Below are positions 13,662 to 31,096 of a stretch of 64,000 bases of DNA, piece after piece. The stretch spans positions 39,232,001 through 39,296,000 of the forward strand of contig NC_132996.1 of NCBI RefSeq assembly GCF_048564905.1. The letters run 5' to 3'. The DNA comes from Vicugna pacos. Taxonomy: Eukaryota > Chordata > Mammalia > Artiodactyla > Camelidae. Each line of letters opens with the position of its first letter. Within the stretch, counting starts at the first letter, position 1. Under the pieces are notes generated by a model, which searched no databases, was not told where the DNA came from, and saw only the letters and a program-made list of their open reading frames with translations. A program made the translations under genes and the position numbers.

Positions 13662-13724
13662 CGCGATGGTGACCACAGTGCGGTCTGCGAAGGCTGTCAT
13701 CACCACCTTCTGGAGGATGTTTTC
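13662..13724 (-). CDS. ABCC8: ABCC8 exon 38 (residues 1516-1536)
   Basis: Twenty-one codons in phase 0, E-N-I-L-Q-K-V through T-V-V-T-I-A, form the strand leading to the NBD2 H-loop completed by exon 39. Donor is GCG|gtaagg. Confidence 0.96.
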
Positions 13725-14085
13725 CTGCCAGGTGGGAGCAGTAGCTGTTGGCTCATCTGCCCAGAGGATGGGGTTTGGTCTGGCTTCGGGGATGTGGGGC
13801 CCAGGTTTGTGGCCCAGCTCTCATCTGACCCCAACCCTAGCCCCACCACCTCCCTCTGGCCCTAGTCCCCACAGGACCGACCAGGTTCCCAGCGTTCAGG
13901 GTATGCTGTGTTGTGGGAATGGTTGTGAAGTGTGTGGGTCCATTGTGTATATATGTGTTACGAACATGCCCTAAGACTAGCTGGATTGAGGGTCCCCCAG
14001 CCTTTCACCTTATTTTCACTCCAAATGACCCTTGATGTTAAAGGTGACTTGAGTTTCAGGACCGCTTTGTGCAAACTTCATCCTA

Positions 14086-14331
<246 letters not shown>

Positions 14332-14979
14332 TTAGTGGATGGAGTGGCTTGTGGGTGTCAGGAAATGTGTGTACTGGGGCAAATATGTAGGTGTGTGCTG
14401 TGGGTACAGGTGTGCACAAGGTTGCTGCACCTTATACAACAACAGGGGCCATCTGCAGGAGTTACAAAGAAAAGAGCGCCCCCTGGAGCTATGCGCCGCT
14501 GTGGCCCAGGGCAGTTCTAGGAGGAGCATGAGAATGGAGTGTCTACGTTCTGGATGTGCGTGGGCCCTTGAGGGGGTGATTTTCTGAAGCCAAGGCTTGG
14601 CTGGCCCCCACCACCCCAGCGGCTACAGCAGATACTACAAAGCTCTGCTGACTGCTGGGGTGGGGGCAAAGTCTTCCCAGTGGCCTTGATGAGTGACCCG
14701 GGCTTGTGATTTCCCCTTCAGCCCTCTCCTTCCTCAGGGCAGAACTGAGCAGGCAGGAGGATGGGGAGGGCAGGGCTGAATATATCATCATGGTATCTGG
14801 GACTTGCAAGCTCTATCTCACGTTGACCCTTACTGTTCCCACTGTGCCCTGCAGGAGGGGCCAGATCCTGAACTGATGGGTTGTGTGATCTGGGACAAGT
14901 CACTTGACTTCTCTGAGCTCCTGTATGGTGAAAAGTAGAACTTAATGGTCCCTGAGGTCCTACCGGATCCTAGACTCTA

Positions 14980-15414
<435 letters not shown>

Positions 15415-15561
15415 CTAAAGAAGCAGCGCCCGTCCTTACTGCCAGAGCTGGAGCAGGGCTGCTTGCCCAGGGAGGCTCCTGACCTCGCCCACCCCATCCT
15501 CTCTGTGTCCCAGATCTGGAGGATCCGGGCTGGGGTGGGCCTCGCGGGGTGCTGGGGCTCA

Positions 15562-15687
<126 letters not shown>

Positions 15688-15877
15688 TCACAGGTGGGGC
15701 ACCAAGGAACGAGGAGATGGTGGTGCTGGGGACAGGGTCCGCATGGGACATGGGTCCTCATGATGATGCAGGGGAAGGCAGCGATTGCTGGGTTTCCTGA
15801 GATGTCTGATCATACCCAGGCCTAAGGTCCCATCTGGTGGCTGTGGGTACATGAGGGGTACCCGTCCTACAACTTAC

Positions 15878-15956
15878 CTTCGAACATGTCTACCATGCGG
15901 AAGAAGGCGAGAGAGAAGGAGGACTTCCCACTGCCTGTGCGGCCACAGATCCCAAT
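15878..15956 (-). CDS. ABCC8: ABCC8 exon 34 (residues 1374-1399): NBD2 Walker A
   Basis: It contains the P-loop G-R-T-G-S-G-K-S-S with Lys1384, the phosphate-binding lysine of the site that hydrolyses MgATP in SUR1. It begins I-G-I-C and ends F-R-M-V-D-M-F-E, with G1400 split across the donor GAAG|gtaagt. Human has D-T-F-E where this has D-M-F-E. Confidence 0.98.
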
Positions 15957-16534
15957 CTGGAAAGAGAGGGGCAGGCACGCTGTGGGGACCTGGGGTGGCC
16001 AGGAGCCTCTAATGCTGGCTCTGGGCTGTATAGGCATGGGAGGTCCCAGCAGCACTTCTTGGCCTGGCTTTCTGAGCAGCTTCTCTTTAGCCAGGGCTGG
16101 GCCTGGGGTTTGGGTTTGTTTCTGGTAGTGAGTCCAGATGGGGCTCCCACTTGCTTGGCTGGGTGTGGGCGTGGCTGTGCCTGGCACACATCTGTAGGGG
16201 AGCTGAGGTATTGGTGTCTGTTGCTTGGGTGCGGCAAGAGGGCATGGGGGTGGCTGGGTGTGGTGTGCAGGGATGTATCTGTGTGTCCCACCTTCAACTG
16301 AAGTCATCTCTGACCCCATTGCTTCCTGGCCCATGGGTACCAACAGAAATGACAATAAGGGACCGATACAGAAACAGAGATACTGACATAGAAGGATAAG
16401 AAAGCAGGGACAGATGGGAGGAGCCAGAGGCAGGGACAGAGGTACATCTAAAGGTCAGAAATAGTGAGACAGCCAGCCACAGACAATGGCAAAGTAAGAG
16501 ACAGAGACAGAGAGCCGGGAGAGGGGCAGTGTCA

Positions 16535-17086
<552 letters not shown>

Positions 17087-17190
17087 TCAGCCGCCAGGCA
17101 TGGGCCACAGCTGGTATCCAGGGCTGCCACCCTACCCCTGGGCTCCTCGTGTCCCCCTCAACCCAAACACCCCCACCCTGGGCCCCTCAC

Positions 17191-17311
17191 CCAGCAGCCC
17201 CTCGTAGCGCTCCGCCTCAGTTTTCAGGAGCCCATGGATGCGTTTTACGGCCCCCAGCTGGATCTCCATGTCCGCCAGGTTCCTCACCATCCAATTGAGG
17301 TAGTTGGAGAC
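17191..17311 (-). CDS. ABCC8: ABCC8 exon 32 (residues 1290-1329): last TMD2 helix end and linker
   Basis: It encodes [10 protein letters not shown] then the helix [14 protein letters not shown] and the linker into NBD2. Human has M-E-L-Q where this has M-E-I-Q and E-A-E-S-Y where this has E-A-E-R-Y. Confidence 0.96.
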
Positions 17312-17429
17312 CTGTGAGGAGTAGCCAGCCAAAGTCAGTGATCACTCAGTCCTATCCCTGGCCACCGGGATGGCCCTTCTTACAGCTGAGGATGCCTTCT
17401 GCGCCCACTGCTGGCTGTTCAGCGGTTTA

Positions 17430-17762
<333 letters not shown>

Positions 17763-18062
17763 TCAGGGGTTGAAGCCACAGTGTCCCCCACCCACCTCAC
17801 TCCCTTCAGGGCAGAGAGCCGCTCAGTTGAGACTCAACTCCAGCCCCAAAACACGCGTCCACATCGTCAGACACACAGAAGGCCTGTAAAGGCTGAGGCC
17901 CTAGGAGATAAAGTGTACCCACAGCTTCTACCCCCTCCCACTCCCAGCCCCCAGCCCCAACACGCATGCCTCACCAGTCATCCCACACATGTCATACGAC
18001 CCACTAGCACATAGCTCAGACTCACAAGCCCCCAGGCAGTAATACTGAGAAAAGGAAGCTCA

Positions 18063-18449
<387 letters not shown>

Positions 18450-18869
18450 TCAGCAGCCCCCAGACATACCACCTCTGTCACTTTATACCTGCCATTCCTC
18501 CCTGGAATGCCTTCTCAGCTCCTTTCTACTTTTTCAATCCTGTCAAGAGGGCCATCTCCTTCAAACTTGTTTTTTTTCCTTCAAACTCTTGTTTTCACCC
18601 CAAGAACTGTTCTTCTCTGCAGGGCTCCCCCGTTACAATAAAGGGTGCCTCTACTCACCGGTTGCTGAGGCAGGAAACCCAGGAATCATCTGGATTCACA
18701 TCCAAGCCCTCAGAAAGTTCTCTTATTTCTACCTGCAAGATAGTTCTTGCCTCTGCCTGCCTCTCTCCAGCTTCCTGCCCAAGCAAACTCACCTGGACGA
18801 TTGCATCGGCTTCCTTATAGGTCCAACTGCTACCTCCCTACAGACCACTCTCCACCCAGTAGCCAGCAG

Positions 18870-19435
18870 AATCTTTCTAAATCATAAATTACATCGTATC
18901 TCTCCCTGCTAAGACTGTGAATGGCTTTTAGGATAAAGAACCACCTGCTTGCCAGGAGCCTGTGTGAGCCAGATCCTGCCAACCCCACCAGACTCCTTCC
19001 ATGCCACAAATTCCCTCGTTCACTGTGTGGCAGCCACAGAAATAACAAGAATGTAATTTAATTATTACTTTACTTGCCTTTATTCAGTATTGTGACAATA
19101 CCAACTTTCTTCTCCCTGCCCCAGGGCCTTTGTACATGCTATTCCCTCTGCCTGGAAGGCTTTCTCCTCTGCTCTTTCCAAGGCTAACGCCTCTCAACCT
19201 TCAGGTTTTACCTTAAACGGTACGTCCTCAGAGTGGCTTTTCCTGGTCTGTTGTTCTCCATCTCTGCAGTCTGTTTCATAATCTCTGCTCATGTATTAAT
19301 TTCTCTAACTTTATCGTCCACTTCCCTCACTAGACTGTTAACTTCATGAGGATGGAGACCATGTCTGTTTTGTTCACCAATGCACCCCAAGCACCTGGCA
19401 CTGTCAATAACTATTTGTTGAGTGAATGAATAGAA
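18870..19435 (+). repeat. L2 LINE 3' region
   Basis: Typical L2 3' text: 'ctaagactgtgaatggcttt', 'ccccagggcctttgtacatg', 'tattccctctgcctggaagg', and 'tgaggatggagaccatgtct', closing 'tatttgttgagtgaatgaat'. It is plus orientation and one of the longest L2 copies in the window. Confidence 0.85.
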
Positions 19436-20119
19436 CCGTCCCTCTAAGGTAGAAGGGATCTCTCTGCACAGGGAACTCTGGAGGCTTTCTTGCCCTTGTG
19501 CCTTGTGCCCTTGACACATTCTCCCTTGTATTTCTTTGTATAAATCTGCCTCTTTTCTCTGACCAGCTTGGGCTCCTGGTATCACTCTCTTTGGCCACCC
19601 CCTTAGAACTGGCTGGCTTAGGCCAGGCCAAGAGGAAAGGGCAGGTATACTGGTTTAATGATGAACGGAAGAATGAATGAAAGCCATCTCAGCATGGTCT
19701 TAGGGAAACAACTGAGGTCGACTCAGAGGGACTCAAGATGGGTCTTGTTGGGCATTTGTTTTTCACTCCTGGAAAGTGTTTGTTCTGCTTTGATTATTTC
19801 TGGGTGGAGGGCCTGTGTCTGAACCACGTGTCTGAGGGGAGCAAAGTGAATCTCTGAGGTGTGAGAAGGTGTGACTGCCCAGCCACGGGCTGGATGTGTG
19901 TATGGGGGTGATGTGTCTGAGGGGAGTGTGAAGCCATATGTCTGAGGGTTTGATTGCATAAGTGGGTGTTGAAAGTGTGTATGTGAGAGTGCATGTGTGA
20001 GTGATGGAAGAGTCTGAGGGGTGTGTGACTGGCCTGAGGGGTGGGTGAGCAGGAGGGTGTGTGTGAAATGGGTGCTTCTGTGATGGGTGTGTGGCGGTGT
20101 GAGGAATGTGGAAAGAGGC

Positions 20120-20235
20120 CCAGGTTTGGGGCCACAAAGATGCAAGCTGAAGTCTGAGTATTATCAGGACCAAGACTCAGTTTTCTCATCAGTAAAATGG
20201 GATTAGTAATAGTTCCTACATGGACTGAAACAACT
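20120..20235 (+). repeat. MIR SINE fragment
   Basis: Fragment with 'caagctgaagtctgagta' and the MIR core 'cagttttctcatcagtaaaa' then 'tgggattagtaatagttcct'. Confidence 0.6.
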
Positions 20236-20462
20236 ATTTAGTGTCAGGCACTCTTGAAACCTTTTTGGGGAAAAAGCAGGGCCTCCAGATAAAAAGAGAA
20301 GGGGAGACAGGGCTGGATTCCTAGCCTAGCACCAGCTTTTACTGTCTGTATAACCTCGGGTTGGTACTCAGCCTCATTGTAGAACGTGGCTTCTCCTACC
20401 CATGTCATGAGGCTCTGGTAAGGATTAAACACAAGAATCTTCATTTAAGAGTATGAAAACGA

Positions 20463-20465
<3 letters not shown>

Positions 20466-20496
<31 letters not shown>
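20466..20496 (+). repeat. (TG)n microsatellite
   Basis: About 15 uninterrupted TG dinucleotides, directly followed by an L1 3' tail. Confidence 0.95.
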
Positions 20497-20498
<2 letters not shown>

Positions 20499-20576
20499 CC
20501 AGGACATTATGCTATACACTAGAAATTGACACATTTTAACTGACTTTACTTCAATTTAAAAAAATTTGCATTCATC
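20497..20576 (+). mobile_element. L1 3' end, lineage-specific type
   Basis: It contains 'gctatacactagaaattgac', then 'taactgactttacttcaatt' and an A-rich tail, the 3' end pattern of young laurasiatherian ungulate L1s. Only the last 80 bases remain after the TG run. Confidence 0.6.
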
Positions 20577-21639
20577 ACTGAGCACAGTGCCTGGCACATG
20601 GGAAGTGTACAACCAATAATTGCTAGTTAGTTCTCAACAGGGCCAGCTGCTGGGCAAAAGCCAATGAATTCAACATATTCAGGATGATTTTAAAAGGCCT
20701 TCATTCAAATTTAAAAGTCATCCACTGTGTCAGTGCTGGGTGTGGGAGGCTTCCTGGGCAGCAGTTGTTCTGGCTGACCGCAGGCTTGGTCTGAGGCTAG
20801 TTGCAGGAGGCTGGCATCCACTCAGATACCCACTGAGGGGATCTGGCCCACTCTAGGAAAGTCACAATCTCTCTGCCCCAGGCCCAGCCCGAAGACCTCT
20901 GGGGCACCAATTCTAAGAGGAGCATCACCAAAACTTAGAGTAGAGGTTAGGCACGGGGGTGTTGAGGGACCTGGAAGTTGAAGGAACTAGGGAAGTTCAG
21001 GCTTGAGAAGAGAATTAAGCTGGGAGGAAACCCTGGAGTCATGCCAGGATCCAGGGAGCTTCTATGGGGAAGACAGCACAGGCTTGCATAGCAGCAGGGG
21101 ATGTCCAGGGAGCAGAGACAGGGCAGAGCTCTGCTTCACTTTGCTTTACTCAGACAAGACCCCAAAGAGGACCTCCCACCAGCCCTAGATGCCCCAGGAG
21201 TGAACAGGGGCTGCGGTGTTGTTGCACCAGGGGCCTGGGCACCTCTCCCAGGGCTGCAGCTGGACCTTGGGGGTTGGAGGGAAGAGATGCAAGCCTCTTT
21301 GGACCCCCCTCAGCTGGTCCCTGAGCCCTACGGTCACTCCTGGACACAGGGCTGGTGTTTCATGGTTGCTGTCACGCTCTGCACAGCTGTGCCATCCTAA
21401 AAATAACTGAGAATCACTCTCTGGGTGAGGCTTAGAGGCTAGAGCCCCAGTATCTGGGTCAGGGGTCTCTGGGCTGTCTGTTTGAAGGAGAGATGCCCCA
21501 ATACATCAGAGACTGAGGTGGGGAGCAACAGCCCCCTCCACTCCCAAGACAGTCTCTGATGCTCCTGTCAAGCCCAGCATCACAACGCAGAGTGGCAAGA
21601 AGATGGCGGTGGCACTAAAGTTTTGGGGGAATTCCTCTA

Positions 21640-21900
21640 GCCTGGTGAACTCTCACCTACCCTTTGAGTCCTAGCGTTGATGACACCTCCTCTATGAAGC
21701 CTTCCATGACTGCCTCCCTTCTAAGCTCCCACAGCCTGTGTCCCCCTTTCTTTCAGAGTACTTGTCACATGCGTTTGTTCAGGCTTGCTCAAAGCCCGGA
21801 CTGTAAATGCCTCCAGGGCAGGGGCTCATCTGATTTTCTTTGTCTTTTTAGTGTCTGACATGGGGCTTGGTGAACACTCAGTAAGTGTTTGTCAAATGAA
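21640..21900 (+). repeat. L2 LINE 3' fragment
   Basis: Features 'ctcctctatgaagccttcca', 'agtacttgtcacatg', and 'aatgcctccagggcaggggc', closing 'gtgtttgtcaaatgaatgag', all typical of the L2 3' end. Confidence 0.75.
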
Positions 21901-21904
21901 TGAG

Positions 21905-22065
21905 CAGGTTCAAGTCTGGGCTTTGTGGGACCTTACACAGAACCTTGATTTCCTTTTCTGAGAAATGGGAATAATCAAGCTTTCCACCTCAGAGTGCAGT
22001 GCAGAATGAATGAGATCTGTATGTAAAGTACTCAGCATAGTGTTTGGCTCACAATGAAAGACAGC
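21905..22065 (+). repeat. MIR SINE fragment
   Basis: Features 'ccttgatttccttttctgag', 'aaatgggaataatcaagctt', 'gaatgaatgagatctgtatg', and 'ctcagcatagtgtttggctc', following the MIR 3' half. Confidence 0.75.
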
Positions 22066-22366
22066 CTCAAGGCTGGCCCATGTAAGGGTCTTTCTGCCAC
22101 TGTTATGTGAGGAATTGTCTTCGCCTTGTCTCTTTTCTGCCTTAGTTCACAGAGGCTCTGGGCTTGGCTCTAGGCTGAGAGTCTCCTTTCTGAATCACAC
22201 AGCTGGAGCCCACTGGGATTGACCCCTTGGGTGGATTGACCTTGGGGCCTGAGGAGGGATTGGGAGATGGTATCCTGGGCCTTCCTAAGTGGAACCCTGA
22301 GAATCTCATGACCTGTGAGCCTGGCTCCACGCCCAATGTTCCTCCGCCCCCCAGAGAGTCTGGTAC

Positions 22367-22459
22367 CTGAAGGCCCGGATGGTAGTGAGGCCTTCCACGG
22401 TTTCAGCAAAGTGCGAGAGCAATGGGAGCTGGGTGGTGTCGTCCAGCTGCTGCAGGTCC
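22367..22459 (-). CDS. ABCC8: ABCC8 exon 29 (residues 1187-1216)
   Basis: It encodes [22 protein letters not shown] and ends T-I-R-A-F, the intracellular coupling segment of TMD2. Arg1186 and Arg1217 are split at its two ends. Donor is TTCAG|gtacca. Confidence 0.97.
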
Positions 22460-22499
22460 CTGTGCGAGGGGAGCAGAGTGGAATGGTTAAGAGGGCAGC

Positions 22500-22690
22500 T
22501 CAGGGCTCAGCCTGGGTCTGAATCTGAGCTCCACCCTCCTGCTGCTGTGTGGACAAATGGCTTCACCTCTCTAGGCCTCAGTTTCTCACCTGTAAAGAAG
22601 GAAGACAAGGGTACCCTGAGGCCTGGATGAGATCATTTATGTAGATGCCCGAACAGAGCATGCTGGAATGGTTACTGTTATCCCGAGCAT
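22500..22690 (+). repeat. MIR SINE
   Basis: Follows MIR: 'cctgggtctgaatctgagct', 'tgtggacaaatggcttcacc', 'ctcagtttctcacctgtaaa', and 'tggatgagatcatttatgta'. It lies in intron 28 close to exon 29. Confidence 0.8.
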
Positions 22691-23319
22691 CATCCACCTC
22701 ATGTCTGCATCCGTCCATTTGCTTTGCTGCACAACCTCGCTCTGCAGCAAGGCTTGGCAGGCAGGGCTGATTCCCTTTCCACAGGTTAGCAACCTGAACC
22801 TCAAGGCAGCTAGTCAAAGGCACAGGAGGACCAAACTTCAAGCTTTCAGTCCCCTCCCTAATAACCATGTCAGGCTATAGCACGTCACAGGCTAGCATCT
22901 AAAGAGCTCCTGGAGAGGGAAAGGCCAATGGTTTCCATGGCAACAGAATTGCTCCTGCTCCCCACAGCTGCCCCATGACAAGTGTGGTAGTGCCCGGGAG
23001 GCCAGATTGGGACGCAGGAAGCAGCTTTTCCTGGACAAACTGTCTCTAGGGCCAGAGTGGGTGCCAGGGGAACAAGGGAGTTTCTCTGGCAGAAGAAATG
23101 AACTTTGTAGAACAGCTTGTACAGTGTTTAAAAAGCGACTGTGATTTTGTGAGTATCAATGCACTGTGTTCCTCATGTGTATCAGGGGATTTTGGATCAT
23201 CCAGGCAAAAAGCCATTTAGACAAATTTTGATCCTTGTGGGCAAGGTAATTGTGGCCAAAATGTCTCTAAATTTAATCATTATTATTACTGCTAATCAGC
23301 ATTTTCACTCATTTCTAAC

Positions 23320-23577
23320 CAACTTTGCACACTTGGGAGACTGCTTAACCTTTCTGACCAGAACCCCTAGTAAGAAATACATTTTCTATCACACGCACCC
23401 ACACACCCATACACAACCCAAATAAGGGCTTCATGAAGCAAAGCCCACTGTTACTATGTGAATACAGTCTAATATTTTCTATTTCATTTCACTAAAAAAG
23501 TACTGGTTGTGATCTATGATATTGATTTCATGACCCACTAATAAGTTGTAATTGGCAGTTTGAGGAACACTGGCCTA
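23320..23577 (-). mobile_element. Old hAT-type DNA transposon fragment (MER5/MER33-like)
   Basis: The reverse complement starts 'ccagtgttcctcaaactgcc' and continues 'tagtgggtcatgaaatcaat', the terminal inverted repeat and body seen in the MER33/MER5 group of non-autonomous hAT elements. The distal end is uncertain. Confidence 0.55.
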
Positions 23578-23879
23578 CAGGTTCTTTAAAATTGTCCCTA
23601 CAAAAATTTGAATCTATGAGCTTAACAGAATTACTCCCAGAAAGAACTTCCTAGAGAACATTCTTAGAAAATTTTGAGTAGGAAACAGTCATGTGTGGCT
23701 CCAAGGCTCACAAGGGTGAATGTGATCAATGAGAACAGCTGTGAGAGACTCTCTCAAGTCAAGGCTTCCAGACACGCTCTGGACCCATGTGGGCTGGGAG
23801 GTCTGGTTGCCATAAGATCCCTCACATCAGGTGCCCTCTGACTTTATGCATCAGTGGTCAGCCTGGTCACTGGACTCAT

Positions 23880-24070
23880 AAAACCCTCCTGAGAAGTATT
23901 TTGGCAAAATGAAAGAAGGGCACAGACACGTGTATAGACCCTGATCTAGCAGTTCCATTCCTGAGTGTATCACTCAAGGAAAGAGTCCAGATATTAACTG
24001 TGGTGTGCATGTGTGCTGACAAATGGTTATGTTGGGATAGTGGAATATGAATATTTCTATTTTCCTTTTT
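23880..24070 (+). mobile_element. L1M fragment
   Basis: The phrases 'ctgatctagcagttccattc' and 'ctgagtgtatcactcaagga', then 'tatgttgggatagtggaata', match the old L1M 3' region (the 'cctagcaattccactcctag' block). It is diverged and truncated. Confidence 0.5.
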
Positions 24071-24167
24071 GGGGGGAATATTCTACCGTGATGATTCTAA
24101 TAAGAGTACAGAAGTGCCTATATTAAAGCACCTCCCAACCCTCACCCCTAGACAAGTGCTGCCATCA

Positions 24168-24473
<306 letters not shown>

Positions 24474-24557
24474 TTAGGTCTTTGGTTTTTCATCATCTAG
24501 GATGATGGCAAATCAAGAACACAGGCTGAATCAACAGGAATATTCTCCACAAAATCA

Positions 24558-26513
<1,956 letters not shown>

Positions 26514-26712
26514 TCACATTGCACATCCCTCCAAGGGGGAAATCAGAAGCTGTGTCATCCCCACTTACAGATGGGAATACTGAGGCACATGGAGGGGAAG
26601 GGATCTCATCAGTGGCATACTATCTCACCACTCCCAGAGCCCCAAACCTTAGTCTCCTCATGGTTGATCAGACCTCAGGCCATGATTTCACTCCCAGTCC
26701 CACTGTCCGTAC

Positions 26713-26812
26713 CTTCCTCCTCTTCCTCATCCTGTAGGAGGCCATCTCTCGAGGACATGGCCCGGGGCAGGCCCTGGGGTGGGTCTGTGGTTTTTCTCTC
26801 CATGACAGTCTC
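26713..26812 (-). CDS. ABCC8: ABCC8 exon 24 (residues 941-973): NBD1-TMD2 linker
   Basis: It encodes [17 protein letters not shown] then [11 protein letters not shown] and the first part of the acidic run (seven Glu together with exon 25, as in human). This flexible linker is less conserved than the domains around it, with five changes from human in the first half. Confidence 0.96.
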
Positions 26813-26949
26813 CTGAAAGACAGATGGGGCCTGGCCAATGCCCTTGGGGCGTGCAGTGGGGAAAAGGGAGGGTAGGAGGCAACCACCCTTGGTAATGACC
26901 TGTGTCGGTTTCCAGGTTGCCCCTGCCTGGGGGACGGTCCAGATGGACA

Positions 26950-27702
26950 CGTTTGCCTGCCAGAATTTACTCCTTCCTCCTCATCAGCTACTAGAACCCC
27001 AGTATCCCTGTGAAGACTACCTCTCCGTTATTCTTAGTCTCTGTGTTTCAGGTGGGCTGGCTCCCAGGATGCGTCAGTCCTCACAGTCCACATCCTTGAC
27101 CACAATGATTTGTTCAGAGGTGGGCACGTGACCAAATTGGACCAATAAGAGTTAGCCCTGGGACTTTTGCTAAACTATTGTGAAAGAGGCACTCTCTTTC
27201 TGGCAGAGTTGTTGACCAGGGAGAATGGAAGTCTGAGATTGCCAATGGCCCTCACAGCTCCCATGAGAATGAAGCCAATGTGAGGGAAGCAGAGCCAAGG
27301 GATAGGGAGAAACAGATTCCTGATGACATTGTTTGACTACTTGGATCCAGCGCCACCTAAAGCTATGGCATCACTGGACTTTCTGGCTTTATGGGCCAAT
27401 AAACCCTTAACTCCCCCTTTCTTCTTTGCTTAGCCAATTTGAGTTGATTATCTGAACTCTGTAACTAAATGGTATTTGACCATCTCAGGATATGGGGAAG
27501 GCATCCACCTGACTCTCCCTTGAGCAGCCAGCACAGGTACTGGCTCTCCTCTGGCAGGAGCAAGTTCAGGCCCAACTACCACATCTGTCCTTTGTAGGGG
27601 GGCTTCTTGGGGCCAATGAAGCCAGGAAGGCCTTTATGAGTTCAGGTTTGAGCAGAAATGTCCCTTCAGGGGGTGGCCACCTGGCCCCCAGGATATACCC
27701 AC
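26950..27702 (-). other. ABCC8: ABCC8 intron 23 with one old repeat
   Basis: Most of this intron is taken by the unassigned repeat at 27055-27480. No exon or RNA gene was recognised in the remainder. Confidence 0.5.
27055..27480 (+). repeat. Old repeat, family unassigned (copy 2)
   Basis: Same family and orientation as 11910-12320: 'gggcacgtgaccaaattgga', 'gggacttttgctaaac', 'ttggatccagcgccacctaa', and 'gccaatttgagttgatta'. It may be an LTR; family not named. Confidence 0.5.
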
Positions 27703-27828
27703 CTTCTCCAGCTCTTGGTCCTGTCTGTTCATGAGGGTCTTCCAGTGCTCAAAGAGCTGGCACTCAGACCTCTGAAAGTCCTTGAGTGTGCCCTCTCTCT
27801 GGATGGTGCCATCCTTCATAGCGATGAT
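27703..27828 (-). CDS. ABCC8: ABCC8 exon 23 (residues 899-940): end of NBD1
   Basis: Forty-two codons in phase 0: [18 protein letters not shown], then [15 protein letters not shown] and Q-D-Q-E-L-E-K. It is the last strands and C-terminal helix of NBD1, identical to human. Donor is GAGAAG|gtgggt. Confidence 0.98.
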
Positions 27829-29442
<1,614 letters not shown>

Positions 29443-29489
29443 CTAGGTAGAAGGGAGAAGGTAGGGACAAGTGTGGGAAGAGAGGGTAA

Positions 29490-29632
29490 CAGTGAGTGTA
29501 AAAACCACCAGAGTTAGACCAGTTCCGATTAAGGGACTGACACCAGTTAGCCATGCAGGCTTCGACTATGCACCTAACCTCTCTGGGCCTCAGTTGCCTC
29601 ATCTCAAAATGGGACTATCAGTTATCACTCTC
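29490..29632 (+). repeat. MIR SINE
   Basis: Includes 'gactatgcacctaacctctc', 'tgggcctcagttgcctcatc', and 'tcaaaatgggactatcagtt', the MIR core, next to an L2 copy. Confidence 0.75.
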
Positions 29633-29634
29633 AA

Positions 29635-30090
29635 ACAGATCTAATCACAAGTACTTCCTGACTCTTGAACCTCCATTGACTCCCCATAGTCTATGAAGTC
29701 TGAATTCCTTAGCACTCTAATCCAGGCCCTTTACAACCTGCTCCATCTTCCTTTCTAGCCTCACTTCTCATCCATCTTGTCCAAGCTCCCAGTTTCCAGG
29801 GAACTTGCTATTCCAAGCCTTTGCCCAAGCTGTTCCCTCTGCCTGGAGGGCTGATCTGCCTTTTGTCTGTCTTGTGAACTATCACTCATCCTTCAGCGCT
29901 TCACCTAAGCACTAGTGCTTCCTGTGTCCTCTCCTGACACCCATGTCTAGCCTCCTTCCTCTCTGTTCCAGTGATACCCTGCACAGAGTCAGTTCTGAGA
30001 ATCATTTGTCCCCTTCTGACTGTGAGGCCTCCAAGAACTGAGAACCCCTGTGTCTGGTACAGAGTAGGAGCTTAAAAGTTTGCTGAGATA
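29635..30090 (+). repeat. L2 LINE 3' region
   Basis: Includes 'ccattgactccccatagtct', 'aatccaggccctttacaacc', 'tttgcccaagctgttccctc', and 'tgcctggagggctgatctgc', closing 'ctggtacagagtaggagctt'. Close to the full L2 3' region. Confidence 0.85.
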
Positions 30091-30329
30091 AACTAAGATA
30101 TCCACTTTACTTCTCTCTAAAAAGGTTGTTTAAAGCTCACATGGGGTCATGAATGAGCTAGTACTTTGCAAAGTGCTGTGCATGTGTCAGATGGTAACAA
30201 AGACTATGAACTTTATGCAGTGTGTTGACAGGGAGTGTTTATGTGTGTTGGTTTGGGACAGGTGGAGAATAAAGCTAGCATCAGAGACCCGAGGTTCCTT
30301 CTAAGTCTCTGTCCAAATGGCCTCCCTCT

Positions 30330-30595
30330 TTCCTTCTGTCTAACTGACTCACTCTTCAAGGCCCTCCTCTAGGAAGTCCTCCCTGATTACTCTAGCCCTC
30401 AGTTATCTTCCTGGACAAGGACCCTCATAGTCTGTGTCACACAGTTTGGCTTTTAACTGGGCTGTGGCTCTTGAGTGTGGGTGAGCTCTGTCTCATTAAT
30501 CAGACTCTAAACCTTTGAAGCCAAAGGCTGGGTCTTACAATTCTTCAGTATCAACCAAGGCACCTCACCCAGAACCTGGCATGAAGTAGAGCAGG
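30330..30595 (+). repeat. L2 LINE 3' fragment
   Basis: Features 'gactcactcttcaaggccct', 'ctaggaagtcctccctgatt', and 'ctttgaagccaaaggctggg', then 'agaacctggcatgaagtaga', as in L2 3' ends. Confidence 0.75.
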
Positions 30596-30975
30596 GATAG
30601 CTAATAAGTTTTATCTCATGTTCGATTTGATGGCTAGTGGTTACCTGGAGTACTGTGTTGAGAAGGATTCTGAGGCCAAGTTAAGTTTCCAGGGGAAAGA
30701 ATGCTGTGATCAATTAGCAATGTCTGCTCTGGGCATGAGATCAGAAGTGGCAGCACACATTCCATGTATTTGCGATTCTTACAGTTGGGCTAAATCAGTG
30801 TTATTAGATTGGGGCTGTCCTACAGGGAGGCAGCCTGTAACTACTGCAGAACTCAGTGTGAAGTCCAAAGCAGTTATTTGCACCATCCTTGCCTCTGTTT
30901 CTTCTTCAGTAAAATGAGTAGGTAGTACCTCCAGGGGAGAGGTTTGCTCCTGGAGAGGGAGGTTGTTGGATGATG

Positions 30976-31031
30976 GTGTGTGTGTGTGTGTATGTGTGTG
31001 TGTGTGTGTGTGTCTGTCTGTCTGTCTGTGT
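30976..31031 (+). repeat. (TG)n / (TCTG)n microsatellite near the exon 21 donor
   Basis: About 20 TG units with one interruption followed by TCTG units. Read on the transcribed strand it is a CA/CAGA repeat starting 65 bases into intron 21. Confidence 0.95.
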
Positions 31032-31096
31032 AAGCAACGAGCCAGGGAGGCAGCCAGAGACAAGGCCCTAAGGGAGGTACTGGCTGGTACACTCAC

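Larger units (their letters stand above)
30090..31096 (-). other. ABCC8: ABCC8 intron 21 (part)
   Basis: A 1.65-kb intron in all, rich in L2 remnants (29635-30090 and 30330-30595) and with a CA repeat near its donor. No further gene seen. Confidence 0.6.

Noticed and set aside
19723-20189. Minus-strand frames rich in His, Thr, Pro and Ser
   Set aside because: They arise from TGTG/TGAG-rich simple sequence within ABCC8 intron 29; three overlapping frames stay open at once, a mark of low complexity.
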